A DNA stretch of 27,500 bases from Botryococcus braunii (lineage: Eukaryota > Chlorophyta > Trebouxiophyceae). A program made the translations under genes and the position numbers. Every line of letters starts with the position of its first letter. Position 1 is the stretch's first letter. The stretch lies in the NCBI GenBank assembly GCA_002005505.1, contig MVGU01001743.1:5001-32500 (forward strand). Direction: 5' to 3'. The notes under the pieces are model-generated. The model did no database searches. It saw only the letters and a program-made list of their open reading frames with translations, and was not told the DNA's origin. Of the stretch, positions 7,631-18,054 are shown piece after piece.

Positions 7631-10600
7631 CTATTCGCTAGCATCCTTGCGGCTTGTCCCAGGTCGGTGTCGTTTGTCAGCGGCTAAGTACTCAAGTACT
7701 TCTTCATCGTCCACAAGGTCGCGAGAGGGGACGGCATCCGCAATCTGGTCACATAAAGGGCATAGCCAGGGTCCCCTGGGTACCCGGGCCAGTGCAGGCT
7801 CCAAACAGTCGATGTGGTATCCGTGGTTGCCGAGGTCACATAGTAGCATGGTCTCCTCATCATCTCTTCCCGTGCATACTTGGCACGGTACATCTTCCAT
7901 AAGCGGCGGGCTGTCAGTACGCATACGCGGTGTAGTCTTAGGTTCTTGGCTGGCCATAGCGGCAGAACGGCCAGATATAGTCTCCGTAGGCGGCTGCAGG
8001 TCATAAATCTGTGTTGATTCAATTCTCATCTCCGGAAGGCAGTCCCTGGAAGGGGGTGCATCATCCTCCGGGGTCGTCATGCGGCGTAGGGTTGGTGAAG
8101 TTACTATCTCTCCGCGCTGGGTGGTATCGTGCGCGGGTGGCGGGTAAGGTTGGTCCAGGTCCATTGTGTCTCCAGCAGGCGGCATATTTTCCTTGTCAAA
8201 GGTCATGGTGTAGCAGTGCATGTGGTTCTCCTCATTATTTTCTTCTTCTAACGGCGGCGGCGGCGGCTCTTCACTGTAGTCTTCTCCGGGGGGCGGCATT
8301 AGGCGTAGACGGGAAAGGCAATCCACATTCCCATGCAAGGTCCCCGAGCGGTGCTGGATGTCAAAGTCATATTCTTGTAGTTCGATGGCGTATCGTGCTA
8401 GTTTGCCGGACAAATTGCGTGAAGTGAGTAACCACTTCAAAGCTTTGTGGTCTGTTACTATAGTAAATTGAACTCCATAGAGGTAGGGGCGGAATAGCTT
8501 CACGGCCCACACTATGGCAAGCAGCTCCCCATCCGTTGGAGAGTAGCTGAGCTCTGCTCCTTGTAAAGTTTTGCTGGCGTATGCGATCACATGGTCACCA
8601 TCCTCGAACTCCTGGCCCAGAATGGCGGCGGCGGCTCCGGGCTGCCAATCAGTGTATAGGGTGAATTTCTTGCTGAAGTCGGGGTATCGTAAAAGCGGCG
8701 CATCCACTAGCATAGCCTTGATGGCTTCAAAAGCGGCTTGGCAGTCAGTGGTCCAGTTGAAAACAATCCCCTTTCTCGTAAGCCGCGTCAATGGGGCAGA
8801 TATGGCGGCCATGTTGTGCAGAAATCTCCTGTAGTAGTTTGCAAGTCCCAAAAAGGACCTGACTTCGGTCACGTTCGTTGGCGGTGCTGCGTTGAGAACT
8901 GCCTCAACCTTGGAAGGGTTGGGCTTTATGCCTTGGGGCGTGATAATGTATCCTAAGTACAACACTTCACTGCAACATAACTCACACTTGGCCGGGTTGG
9001 CTCTAAAGCCCACCGCACGGAAGCGTTCAAGCACTAACTTCAAATGAGTGAGGTGGTCCTTAAATGTGCGGCTGTATACCAAACAATCATCTAAATAAAT
9101 GACACAACACTTGCCTATTAAGTCTTGCAATAGAGTGTTAACAAATCTCTGAAGCGTAGCCGGGGCGTTACGCAAGCCGAACGGCATTGATACAAACTCG
9201 AATAAACCTTCTTTGGTGGTAAAAGCGGTCTTTGCACGGTCCTCTGGGGCTACTGGTATCAACCAAAAGGCTGACTTGCAATCAATCTTACTTAAATATT
9301 CCACCCCCTGACCTAAGGAATCTAGGGTCTCGTCTATCCTAGGCATGGGGTAGTTGTCACGTCGGGTAACTGCATTTAATGGACGGTAGTCAATACAAAA
9401 CCGGACAGAGCCATCCGGCTTGCCTACTAACACAGGCGAACTAGACCAAGGAGAGCTGGAAGGCACTATCACTCCAGCCTCTAGCATTTTGTGAACTTCT
9501 TCCTCGATCACCTGATCCTCCGAACGGGACAAGCGATAAGGGCGTGTTTTGATGGGGACCGCATCCCCAGTGTCTATGCGGTGGTGCATTAAGGTGGTTC
9601 TTTCCTGTACTATACCTGGGGAAAATACGTCCCTGTACTCCTGTAATAATCTCTCAATCTCTTCTTCTCTCTTAGGACCCAATTTTCGCATCCCGGTGGT
9701 GATTTTTAACATGGGATCGGGGTCCTGTTTCATCTTTTCAGTATTTGTTATCTCTCTCAACTTCTGCATACCAGGATCTTCCTTCCTAAGGGAGGTGGGG
9801 ACACGAACAATTATGACAGGCCATCTGGTAGGGCCATAACGACGTCGCAGACCTGCAGGGTCCTCTCCCGGGGCCGTGAAAAGCTGCACACCAGGAGGGT
9901 ATTGTTTGATGATCTCAAATTGCTCCATTACTGTAGGAAACCAAGGGGCAGAAGGCCACCATGGTAGCACAAGTACTGCACTAGTGGTAAAGGGACTACT
10001 GGTGAAACACGCGAGGCAGTGATTCACAACTCTGTCAATTATCGAAAAAGGTGGGTTGCAATATATACTCAAATGGGTCCAGCTCTGCTGTAAACAATCG
10101 TCCTCAGCGGACCAATACAAAGGTAACTGAGAGTTGTGACCTTGGAGATCACAACATGCGTCGAGGTCAAAAGGACCCCACTGTGTTTCAATTTCTCTAA
10201 AAACATTAGTTTCCAACATCCAATCTTCAGTCATGTAAGGATGGGCTGCTAACTCAAGCTCTCGACCCTCGTTGCTTACTGTCGCAATGTAAATCTCATT
10301 CTCACTTCCGGAAGAGAAAGCCTCATGCTCCTCCGAATACTCTTCCTCCTCCTCGGAGGGTTCAGTACTAGGAATTTCTCCCTCACTCCCGGAATAAAGG
10401 TCTGTTTCTTCCTGGGATTCTTCTGACAGATCGTTCTCAATGTTTATAATTTCGTCTGGTAGGCCGGGTACCCCAGGTACCCCTGGGTCGGCGGGATGAC
10501 CCGCGGGACCATCGAAATCTATTCCTGGGACTCTCGCGACGCAATATCGGTTGCTGCTTTTACTGGCAGGCATGACAGTGATGGGAACTCTCCCCATAAT

Positions 10601-11351
10601 TTGTGGTTCTATTCGAAAAGACATCTCTTGCTTGGCGAAGCTTATCTCGGCGTGAGCCTGAGTAAGCCAATCTGTTCCAAGAAGTACATCATAAGAAGTC
10701 GCTCCACTAACAAATACGTCAATTGGTATTACTAAGCCCTCAACTCCTACAGGGAGCTTGCGAATAATGCCCCAAGGAGTGGACATTTTCCCATCTGCAC
10801 ACGAGTATCTAAGACGTGAAGGCTCAATCTGATCAATTAAATTTAACTGTCGTGCGGCTGATTGTGAAATCATTGTGTTTGTGGCACCAGTATCGATGAT
10901 GCCATCCTCAAATACTAAGTCATTAATGATTATAGGTACGGTGGCAACAGTGGTGTTCACCGGATTCCTTTGCAGGTTTGATTGTGGCATTTGCGTTGAA
11001 GGTGACTCCTCGTTGTCAGTCCTGCTAGTTGAGGTGGTCCCTCCAGAAACGTAGATAACTTCCGCATTGGTAGCTCTCGCTGGCGGCGGGTCTCGCTGTC
11101 TGTTACGCAGAAATTCCTCACGGGACTCCTTTAGCTCCATGATTGACTTGTTGAACTCCTCCTCGCTGATGTGGTTCAGGTAGGTTTGTACGGTGAGCTT
11201 CATGGGAAGCCCTTTAATCTGCTGAATGGGTTCTGCCGTAGCTGGTGCGCTGGCCACTGGTCTCCTGTAGGCGGCGGGACGTGCGGCATTAGGTAGGGGA
11301 GGCAATCCTCCAAGGTCCACGTGTGGACGCGCTGCTGGCTCCCTTGCAGGT
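7631..11351 (-). CDS. Gypsy pol part: protease, methyltransferase-like domain, RT, RNase H, PHD finger
   Basis: Residues are counted from the GTG codon at 11320-11318; the frame stays open upward to the copia insertion and joins gag in phase. The aspartic protease has DTGA at 143-146 and LLGTDWL at 213-219. An acidic Glu/Ser-rich linker spans 296-345. A domain resembling phage-type N6-adenine methyltransferases follows at about 364-508 (WGPFDLDA at 381-388, CNPPF at 421-425). RT spans about 584-790 with D680 and YLDD at 742-745. RNase H has D891, E932, D957 and D1000. After a proline/acidic linker comes a PHD-type zinc finger at 1146-1190 with the fourth Cys replaced by Gly1164. The frame ends at residue 1229, just after VDDEEVLEYL, and no integrase follows. 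The protein would act in cytoplasmic particles and the nucleus. RT/RNase H identity is certain, the methyltransferase-like fold likely, its activity unknown. Confidence 0.9.
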
Positions 11352-12043
11352 TGTTAGGTTATGGGCTTGGCGTATTCCTGTGCAGTGGCGGCACGGAGGG
11401 TGTGAGTCAAAGTTCGCTCTACTGTGTGACGAAGAGTAGAGTCAAGAACATGAACAATCAAGGACTGATTGGGCAACTTTAAGGAAACACCCGGAGTGCT
11501 TGTGTAGTCCCAACCAAGTCTATTACAATTGCTCACTTGCTCTCTCTTAACAACGGAATTCAATCTACCCTAACTGGTACGTACTCAGAAAGGATCAATC
11601 TCATTGTCCGATGATAAGATAGCCAAGCACATACACATAACATGAAATACTAAGGTCAACAAAGCCTAAAATCTCCCATTCTATTCACAATCACGTTACC
11701 TGTGCAGTGGCGGCACGGAGGGTGTGAGTCAAAGTTCGCTCTACTGTGTGACGAAGAGTAGAGTCAAGAACATGAACAATCAAGGACTGATTGGGCAACT
11801 TTAAGGAAACACCCGGAGTGCTTGTGTAGTCCCAACCAAGTGCCTTGCCTCTCCGTGCTAGCACCACTACCTTCCTGCACTAAACGTGTCTGTAACTTGC
11901 GTTATCTCTATCTACATTCAAATTGTTCCTAACCGCGAAGTCTTTGCAGTTTCGCCCATATTAGTCATTTATTATTGTCACTGACGGAAATGCCACCATT
12001 ACTCCACTGAGGGAAAGGCATAAATAACTCATCCAATACAACA
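11352..12043 (-). repeat. Copia 3' LTR
   Basis: 692 bp, the same as 18072-18763 at an offset of 6720 with no difference seen. Contains a 143-bp direct repeat at 11377-11519 and 11699-11841. Confidence 0.97.
11377..11841. repeat. 143-bp direct repeat inside the copia LTR
   Basis: CCTGTGCAGTGGCGGCACGG...CCCAACCAAGT occurs at 11377-11519 and again, apparently unchanged, at 11699-11841, 322 bp apart. The other LTR has the same pair at 18097-18239 and 18419-18561. It was therefore in the element before it transposed and may duplicate promoter or RNA-processing sequence. Confidence 0.9.
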
Positions 12044-12063
12044 CTTCCCCTTGCCTTTTCCTC
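12044..12063 (-). other. Polypurine tract of the copia element
   Basis: Minus strand GAGGAAAAGGCAAGGGGAAG directly abuts the 3' LTR start TGTTGTATTGG and overlaps the last codons of the polyprotein, whose stop is at 12062-12064. It is the expected primer for plus-strand DNA. Confidence 0.85.
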
Positions 12064-15000
12064 ACCAGAACTTGGCAAGACCCAGTGAGTTTCTATGACC
12101 CTGAAACACTAATCTTACGAGTGGTTTAGTGAAGATGTCAGCCACATTCCTGGCAGACTGAATGTATTTGAAGTCAACCTGCCCCTTTGCAATAGCTTCA
12201 CGTGCAAAGTGACAGCTGATTGCAATATGCTTGGTATGTTTAGAATACACTGGATTCCTGAGGTGGTTGATGCACCCTTGGTTATCACAATGTATCTTCA
12301 CTATCCAAGGTAACACGCCAATTTCCTCTAGGAATCCCCTCAGCCAATTAGCTTCCTTCACAACAGCACTTGCTGCCATGAATTCTGCTTCTACTGTGGA
12401 AGTAGCCACAGCAGATTGCTTTTTGCTTCCCCACACAACTGCTCCTCCAAACACAGTGAGGACGAAGCCGGTGGTGGAGAAACGGTGGTCTTGATCTCCA
12501 CCGTAATCAGCATCAACATATCCCTCCAACTCTGTTTCTTTTCCACCAAGGATCAGAACCAGGTCTCGGGTTCCTTTAAGATATTTCAACACACGGATGG
12601 CCTCATTCCAGTGTGCTGTTGTGGGTGACATCCTGTACCTCGACAGAACTCCTACAGCCTGGGATATATCAGGACGAGTGGTGTTAGCTATGTAGAGCAG
12701 AGACCCAACTAACTCACAGTATCGATGACCAGGAGGCAGAACACTCCCAGCACCAATACTATCACTCCCATCCTTTGGTGCTGGCATCTGAGACATTACA
12801 AAATCTTTTGTCATTGGGGTATCGGGCCCAACTGACTCAAGATCAAGACCAAACTTCTCCACAAGTGCATCTATCTTAGGAATGCAACTCAGAGAGATTA
12901 ACCCCTTCTCTCTATCTCTCATGACTTGACAACCTAAGAAATCCTTCACCTCCCCCAGATCGTGGATGGTGAATTCTTTCTTGAGAAGCTCTTTCACTCT
13001 CTCCACCTCTGACATGCCCTTGGATACAATCAGGAGATCATCTACATAAATTAGCACGTAGGATTTACCCCCATCTTCAGAGCATCTCACATAAACTCCA
13101 GCATCACTCTTGCACACCACATACCCCATGACTTCAAGTTTGTCATTAAGGGTCTTGTGCCAGGCACGTGGGGCCTGCTTTAGGCCATACAGTGCCTTTT
13201 TGAGTCGACACACGGTATTACGATCACCATTCTCAAATCCTGGAGGTTGTGTTACATACACTTCTTCCTCCAGCTCACCATTGAGAAAGGCTGTCTTAAC
13301 ATCTACCTGGTGAATCTCGTAACCTTCCCTAGCAGCCACAGCTAGCAAGGTTCTCCTAGCTCCATAGCTGCTGGTTGGTGCAAAGACCTCCATGACATCT
13401 ACTCCAGGAATTTGTCGACACCCCTGAGCAACCAATCTTGCCTTGAATCTCAACACATTGCCATGTGCATCCATTTTCACTGAGAAAATCCAGTGAACTG
13501 GTATTACCTTATGTCCATGAGGTCTAGGAACATATTCCATAACCTCATGGGTGTCTAATGAATTCTGCTCTTCTTGCATCGCAGCTTTCCAGTATTCCCA
13601 CTGAGGAGACATCTGAGCTTCTCTTAAATTAGAGGGAACATGGATTTTACCAAATCTAACACCAGTGTGCTTCCCCTTCTCTCCCTTACCCTTGGGAGAA
13701 TCGTTGGTTGCACCCTCAGAACCCACTACTCTTCCACTGACACTCGCCGCACTACAGCTAGCTTTTCTCTCAGTGGTATCAGAGCTTTCTCTCATGCTTC
13801 TCTCTCTCTTGGATTCACACTTCGCACTGCTCAACTTGTTGTCTTGCACGCTCACATCTTCCTCCCAGACACAGGTACCTCCCGGGAAGCATCCATAGTC
13901 AGGAGGTTTCTCACATTGTCTGAGCTTCCGGTTCACCTCCACATCCACACGCTTACACATCCTCTCAAGCTCAGGCTCTTGAGGGCTCTCACAGGCAGGA
14001 GGAGGTAGGCTCTGGTCGCCCCTTTGCTTCCCCTCCCTTTCTTGAATTGTGTGTCTCTGACTTCCACGTTGTGTCACAAGAGTCTGTGACCTCTCATCCC
14101 TGACATCCTTCTCCCATACACAGGTACCTCTCAGGCTGCACTTGTAATTTGGGGGTACCACACACTGTCTGTGCACCTGATTCACCTCCTCTTCTCGGCT
14201 CTCACACAAGTACTGGGATGCAGACCCAGTACTGCTCTCACAGACATTTCTGGCTGTTTCCGAGAGAGTGGATTGTCTCTTCTCAGGACTGTGGCTGTCA
14301 CCACCTTCCCCTACCAGTCCACGCCACTGATGGGGAGAGCCAGGCGTTTCCACACAAGTCTCACCGCTGACATGAAGCTCATTCACTGGACAGGACCCAC
14401 CCGTGCAACTCAGCTCCCTGGGACCATTTGCAGTCATTATTGTGGCTGCCCCCCTCTCATCACTAACATGAAAATCAGAGCTCTCAGACTGGCACCCATC
14501 TACCTGCACTTCCCCTGGTCCCGGTGACTGTGTGTCACTTTCTGTTAGCCCCACTTTGTCTCTGCTCTCTCCCATCTCCTGTGACAGCAGGAGTTCTCTT
14601 GCAAGTGTTCGTTGCTCATGCCTCTGAGCTCTTGTCAGCCCATCAGCAGCCAAATTGGAATTCTCCAGGCTGGTTGGTCTGAGAGTCTCTTGAGCTCGCA
14701 TCATTTGTTGCTGTAGGCCCGAGTCCGAATGAGCGCCGCGGGCCAGGTCCAGAGTTGCTTCGATGGTCCTTCGGATCTCCGCGGGAGCAGTGGATCTCTG
14801 GGGGTCAGGCTCGGGCTCAGCCTTCCCAGAGGGTCCTGAACATTCTGAGTCTGCGTCTTTCTGGGAAATGTGAGGGTGCAATGTCTCAACGGACGAGTCC
14901 TGGATCTCTGCCTCACTGTCGTCTTCACAGGATACAGTAACTGGCTCTGGGTGCTGTTTGGAAGTGCTGGTTCCAGAGGGAACAGGGCACAGAAATTTCT

Positions 15001-17470
15001 CAGACTGAGCGGGAGTCACACTGAGACCAATACGAGAGGCCCCTCTGAGGTGCTCCACAAAGATGACATCTCTGCTTTCTCGCCATATGCCCCCACCCAT
15101 GTATATACGATAAGCTTTGGAGGAGGCTGAATAACCGGTGAGCATTCCTGGCACAGTTTTTGGTGCAAAGACTGGCCTCTGGACATCTGGGATATGCACA
15201 TATGCAAGGCAGCCCCATGTGCGCAGAAGTGAGACATCAGGCTTATATCCCCAGAATAATTCAAAGGGGGTAAGGTCCCTGCCTGTACTTGGGCCCATGT
15301 TGAGCAGGGTGCATGCTGTCTCCAGGGCTTCTTTCCAGAGGGTGGGACTGGCAGCAGCAAAGGCCAGGATAGTCCGGGTTCTTTCCTTCAGGGTTCGGTT
15401 GGCTCGTTCAGCCACTCCATTCTGCTGTGGGGTGTAGGGGGCAGAGGTCTCCAGCTTAGTCCCCTGGGAGGCACAGAACTCCTTGAACCGAGCATTAATA
15501 AATTCAGTTCCCCTGTCACATCTGACACACTTCACAGTGGTTTTTCGTTGCGTCTGCCAGTAAACAAGTAAGTCCCTGACAGCTGCACTGATGGTGTCTT
15601 TGGACTTTACTGGGATAACTGCTTTCCACTGAGAGGCTTCATCCAGTACAGTAACCCACAAACGTTCACCAGTAATGGCTGCAGGTGTAATGGGACCCAC
15701 AGTGTCTATGTGTACTCGGTCCAGAGGTTCCAAGGCAGGTCTGGTACTGGTTCCGAAAGAGGGTCTGGCAGTCTTTCCTTCAATACATGCTTCACAGTGT
15801 ACCGGGCAATCAGTGCAGGGAGAGAGGGAGGTGTCAATCCCAGTCACCAGGTTCTCCTTAGCAAGACGCTGCATCCACGTTTCTCCAGGGTGTCCCATTC
15901 TGCTATGCCAAATGTAACGTTTGGCACAGCTGTGCGACAAGATACTGGATTTTAACTGTTTGGTTGCACTGGCTGCATGCTTTGGTGTGCTGGTCCCTCT
16001 CACTGCAACTACACTATGAATGTAGTACAGTCCCATCTCTGCAGTGACCTGAGCTCTCCAGTGGTTTGGTCCACTGACATATGAAAAGGCACCCACATTG
16101 TCTGTTTGGAATACTGCACCATCCCTAAGGGCAGCAGATACTGACAGGATGTTGGTGGTAGCTGAGGGGACACACTGCACATGATGGATCCAGAAGGGAA
16201 TGCGTTGCGGGCTCAAAATACAGACTGACCCAGATGCAATAATACAACCAGTGGCATCAGAGGTAGCCAAGTGCAGGGGAATTGGTTTGGCATGGATGAT
16301 AGGATTATGCAGCAATGCCACGTCATTTACTAGGTGGACCGATGCCCCACTGTCAACCAGCCAGGAGTGCTGTAAGGGTTTACTGATCGTACTGTCCAGG
16401 ACATTGTGGGATATAGTGTACAGCATACCTTCAGGAGGAGGTGGAGGTGGAGCAGGAGGCTGGAACCAAGCAGGGAAGGCATCTGCACCATGATGGGCCA
16501 TTTGGGCTACTGGAGGATGGTGTCCACCCACAGGTGGCTGGCCCTGAGGCCACATGCCTTGCAGTTGCTGGACCGCTGCCACCACGTTCCTCTGGGTCTC
16601 CTCGTCCCTGCGCCTCTTTCTGCAGTCTCTCCAATAATGGCCCTTTTTATTACAGTAGTTGCAAACTCCCTTGGGATCAGATGCACTTGAAGACTGCTGA
16701 GCAGTTGCTGCACTTGCTGCTGGCGGGTTGCTGGCTCCACTAGTGCTTGGGGTGATGGCCAGGACTCTGGGCTGGCGGGGAGCTGTCTCATCAAAGCCCA
16801 GGGCCGCTGCAGTGGTACGTAGTAATTCAGCCAGTTTGTTGAGTGGAGATGCGACGGCTGTGGACAGGCTGCCAGGCTCCTTAGCTGCCTCAGGGAGACC
16901 CTGCACTATTTGGGTCGCTACAAAGCCATCCATCAGATGATGATTATTTCTGTGGAGGCAGGCTTTGAGATTGAGCATGCGATTCACGTATTGGGAAATT
17001 GTTTCATCATGTCTCATCCCTTGACCCATTTCTTGCAACCAGTCCATGTTTGCCTGAAGATTATGTCCACCAATGAATTTCCTGCATATGTACTCATATG
17101 CATCATATGCAGATCCCAGTTCTGCCAGTTCTCCTTGCCACTCCTCAGGCACAGATTCATACAACAGTAACAGAGCTGCTGCATCATGCAACGTGCCAGG
17201 CATGGCCTCCAGCACTGCAGGAAGGGACCCCTTTGCCTCATTGGCTGCCAAATAAGCACTCTTCCAGATCAGAATATTATGTCCCTTGTCCCTCAGTTTG
17301 ATGTGTACTTTAACCTGAGTGGGAATAACTTTTGGCAATACATCACCTTCCCCCCTTGATGTACTTGGGGTGCAGGGTTCTCGAACAGGTGTAGAGGTGG
17401 TGGTCTCGCTGCTTGAGGTTGACGCCCCACTCGTTGACTGCCCCTTCTTCTTCGATGTCATTGTCTGCAC
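12062..17470 (-). CDS. Copia Gag-Pol polyprotein, intact, 1802 residues
   Basis: A single frame from ATG at 17470, with no frameshift between gag and pol. Domains by residue are: copia-type Gag about 50-230; CCHC zinc knuckle C270, C273, H278, C283; proline run 338-346; aspartic protease DSGA at 373-376. The integrase zinc domain uses H522, H527, C559 and C562, and the catalytic core D589, D652 and E688. An unusually long hydrophilic spacer spans about 830-1270. RT covers about 1320-1560 (D1390 in VDVKTAFLNG, YVDD at 1475-1478) and RNase H about 1650-1780 (D1653, E1694 or E1696, D1729, ADIFTKPL end). All catalytic residues are present, so the copy looks competent. The spacer has two copies of RQC-x2-PP-x-Y-x-C-x3-GTCVWE-x-DV at 1101-1123 and 1185-1206. 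Copia identity is certain. Confidence 0.97.
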   Translation of the reverse strand: MQTMTSKKKGQSTSGASTSSSETTTSTPVREPCTPSTSRGEGDVLPKVIPTQVKVHIKLRDKGHNILIWKSAYLAANEAKGSLPAVLEAMPGTLHDAAALLLLYESVPEEWQGELAELGSAYDAYEYICRKFIGGHNLQANMDWLQEMGQGMRHDETISQYVNRMLNLKACLHRNNHHLMDGFVATQIVQGLPEAAKEPGSLSTAVASPLNKLAELLRTTAAALGFDETAPRQPRVLAITPSTSGASNPPAASAATAQQSSSASDPKGVCNYCNKKGHYWRDCRKRRRDEETQRNVVAAVQQLQGMWPQGQPPVGGHHPPVAQMAHHGADAFPAWFQPPAPPPPPPEGMLYTISHNVLDSTISKPLQHSWLVDSGASVHLVNDVALLHNPIIHAKPIPLHLATSDATGCIIASGSVCILSPQRIPFWIHHVQCVPSATTNILSVSAALRDGAVFQTDNVGAFSYVSGPNHWRAQVTAEMGLYYIHSVVAVRGTSTPKHAASATKQLKSSILSHSCAKRYIWHSRMGHPGETWMQRLAKENLVTGIDTSLSPCTDCPVHCEACIEGKTARPSFGTSTRPALEPLDRVHIDTVGPITPAAITGERLWVTVLDEASQWKAVIPVKSKDTISAAVRDLLVYWQTQRKTTVKCVRCDRGTEFINARFKEFCASQGTKLETSAPYTPQQNGVAERANRTLKERTRTILAFAAASPTLWKEALETACTLLNMGPSTGRDLTPFELFWGYKPDVSLLRTWGCLAYVHIPDVQRPVFAPKTVPGMLTGYSASSKAYRIYMGGGIWRESRDVIFVEHLRGASRIGLSVTPAQSEKFLCPVPSGTSTSKQHPEPVTVSCEDDSEAEIQDSSVETLHPHISQKDADSECSGPSGKAEPEPDPQRSTAPAEIRRTIEATLDLARGAHSDSGLQQQMMRAQETLRPTSLENSNLAADGLTRAQRHEQRTLARELLLSQEMGESRDKVGLTESDTQSPGPGEVQVDGCQSESSDFHVSDERGAATIMTANGPRELSCTGGSCPVNELHVSGETCVETPGSPHQWRGLVGEGGDSHSPEKRQSTLSETARNVCESSTGSASQYLCESREEEVNQVHRQCVVPPNYKCSLRGTCVWEKDVRDERSQTLVTQRGSQRHTIQEREGKQRGDQSLPPPACESPQEPELERMCKRVDVEVNRKLRQCEKPPDYGCFPGGTCVWEEDVSVQDNKLSSAKCESKRERSMRESSDTTERKASCSAASVSGRVVGSEGATNDSPKGKGEKGKHTGVRFGKIHVPSNLREAQMSPQWEYWKAAMQEEQNSLDTHEVMEYVPRPHGHKVIPVHWIFSVKMDAHGNVLRFKARLVAQGCRQIPGVDVMEVFAPTSSYGARRTLLAVAAREGYEIHQVDVKTAFLNGELEEEVYVTQPPGFENGDRNTVCRLKKALYGLKQAPRAWHKTLNDKLEVMGYVVCKSDAGVYVRCSEDGGKSYVLIYVDDLLIVSKGMSEVERVKELLKKEFTIHDLGEVKDFLGCQVMRDREKGLISLSCIPKIDALVEKFGLDLESVGPDTPMTKDFVMSQMPAPKDGSDSIGAGSVLPPGHRYCELVGSLLYIANTTRPDISQAVGVLSRYRMSPTTAHWNEAIRVLKYLKGTRDLVLILGGKETELEGYVDADYGGDQDHRFSTTGFVLTVFGGAVVWGSKKQSAVATSTVEAEFMAASAVVKEANWLRGFLEEIGVLPWIVKIHCDNQGCINHLRNPVYSKHTKHIAISCHFAREAIAKGQVDFKYIQSARNVADIFTKPLVRLVFQGHRNSLGLAKFW

Positions 17471-17519
17471 TCTATACGATTATCAAGGAAACATTCAGAC
17501 AGTCATCTCAACCACCGGA

Positions 17520-18005
17520 CTAATCACTGTCTGACTCCGTCTCCCAGTCAGCTTCACATCGAACACTCAGAGACAGGGTGTCTTTGAAAGCAGCTATCGG
17601 GATAGTGGACAATGCTAACTCCACTGAGTTGTACGCTGCAATTTCGGCTGTTTCCTGCTCTCTGTTCAGCCAGACAACGGTACGCCAATACTTCAGGAAC
17701 TTAGCCTTCGTGATGAACCCAGGCTCAAGATTCACAAACGAGATCTCCCACGGGGTGAACTTATAAGCTGGATACACAGGAAATCTATCCGCAAACCACG
17801 ATGGCAGAGGAAGCGGGCGTCCAGCGTACAGATGAAGAACGTAGTTTTTGATGACGAGTGCTCGCTCGTCCGGTGTACGTTCTCCTCGAGGTCCCCCAGC
17901 CTTGATTCGATCGTTGTACGAGGGAGGTCCAGTCCTTAGGTGCGCAGGAACGTTGACACAGGTAGTTTTTCTTGCCGTCTGCTTCGTGCGGCGTTTCTTA
18001 GCCCT
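17520..18005 (-). CDS. ATG-less leader ORF upstream of copia gag-pol, H3-tail-like start
   Basis: The frame is open from the codon after TGA (18008-18006) to TAG at 17520, 161 residues, and ends 49 bases before the gag-pol ATG. It contains no Met at all, so it would need a non-AUG start or splicing. It begins R-A-K-K-R then RTKQTARKTT: RTKQTARK equals histone H3 residues 2-9, covering the K4 and K9 contexts. The rest is protein-like, with YVLHLYAGRPLPLPSWFADR, then KFTPWEISFVNLEPGF, and an acidic end (WETESDSD). No family is recognised. It may be a captured host fragment, an accessory or Gag-leader protein, or a fortuitous frame. The length without stops and the composition favour real coding history. 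Confidence 0.5.
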   Translation of the reverse strand, partial: RAKKRRTKQTARKTTCVNVPAHLRTGPPSYNDRIKAGGPRGERTPDERALVIKNYVLHLYAGRPLPLPSWFADRFPVYPAYKFTPWEISFVNLEPGFITKAKFLKYWRTVVWLNREQETAEIAAYNSVELALSTIPIAAFKDTLSLSVRCEADWETESDSD

Positions 18006-18054
18006 TCACGGTTGTCTTCCTCCGTCTTCAGAGCCACCCACACTCAACGGGAGA

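Noticed and set aside
7452..8006. 184-codon plus-strand frame
   Set aside because: Shadow of gypsy pol and its downstream sequence on the other strand; no domain or splice support.
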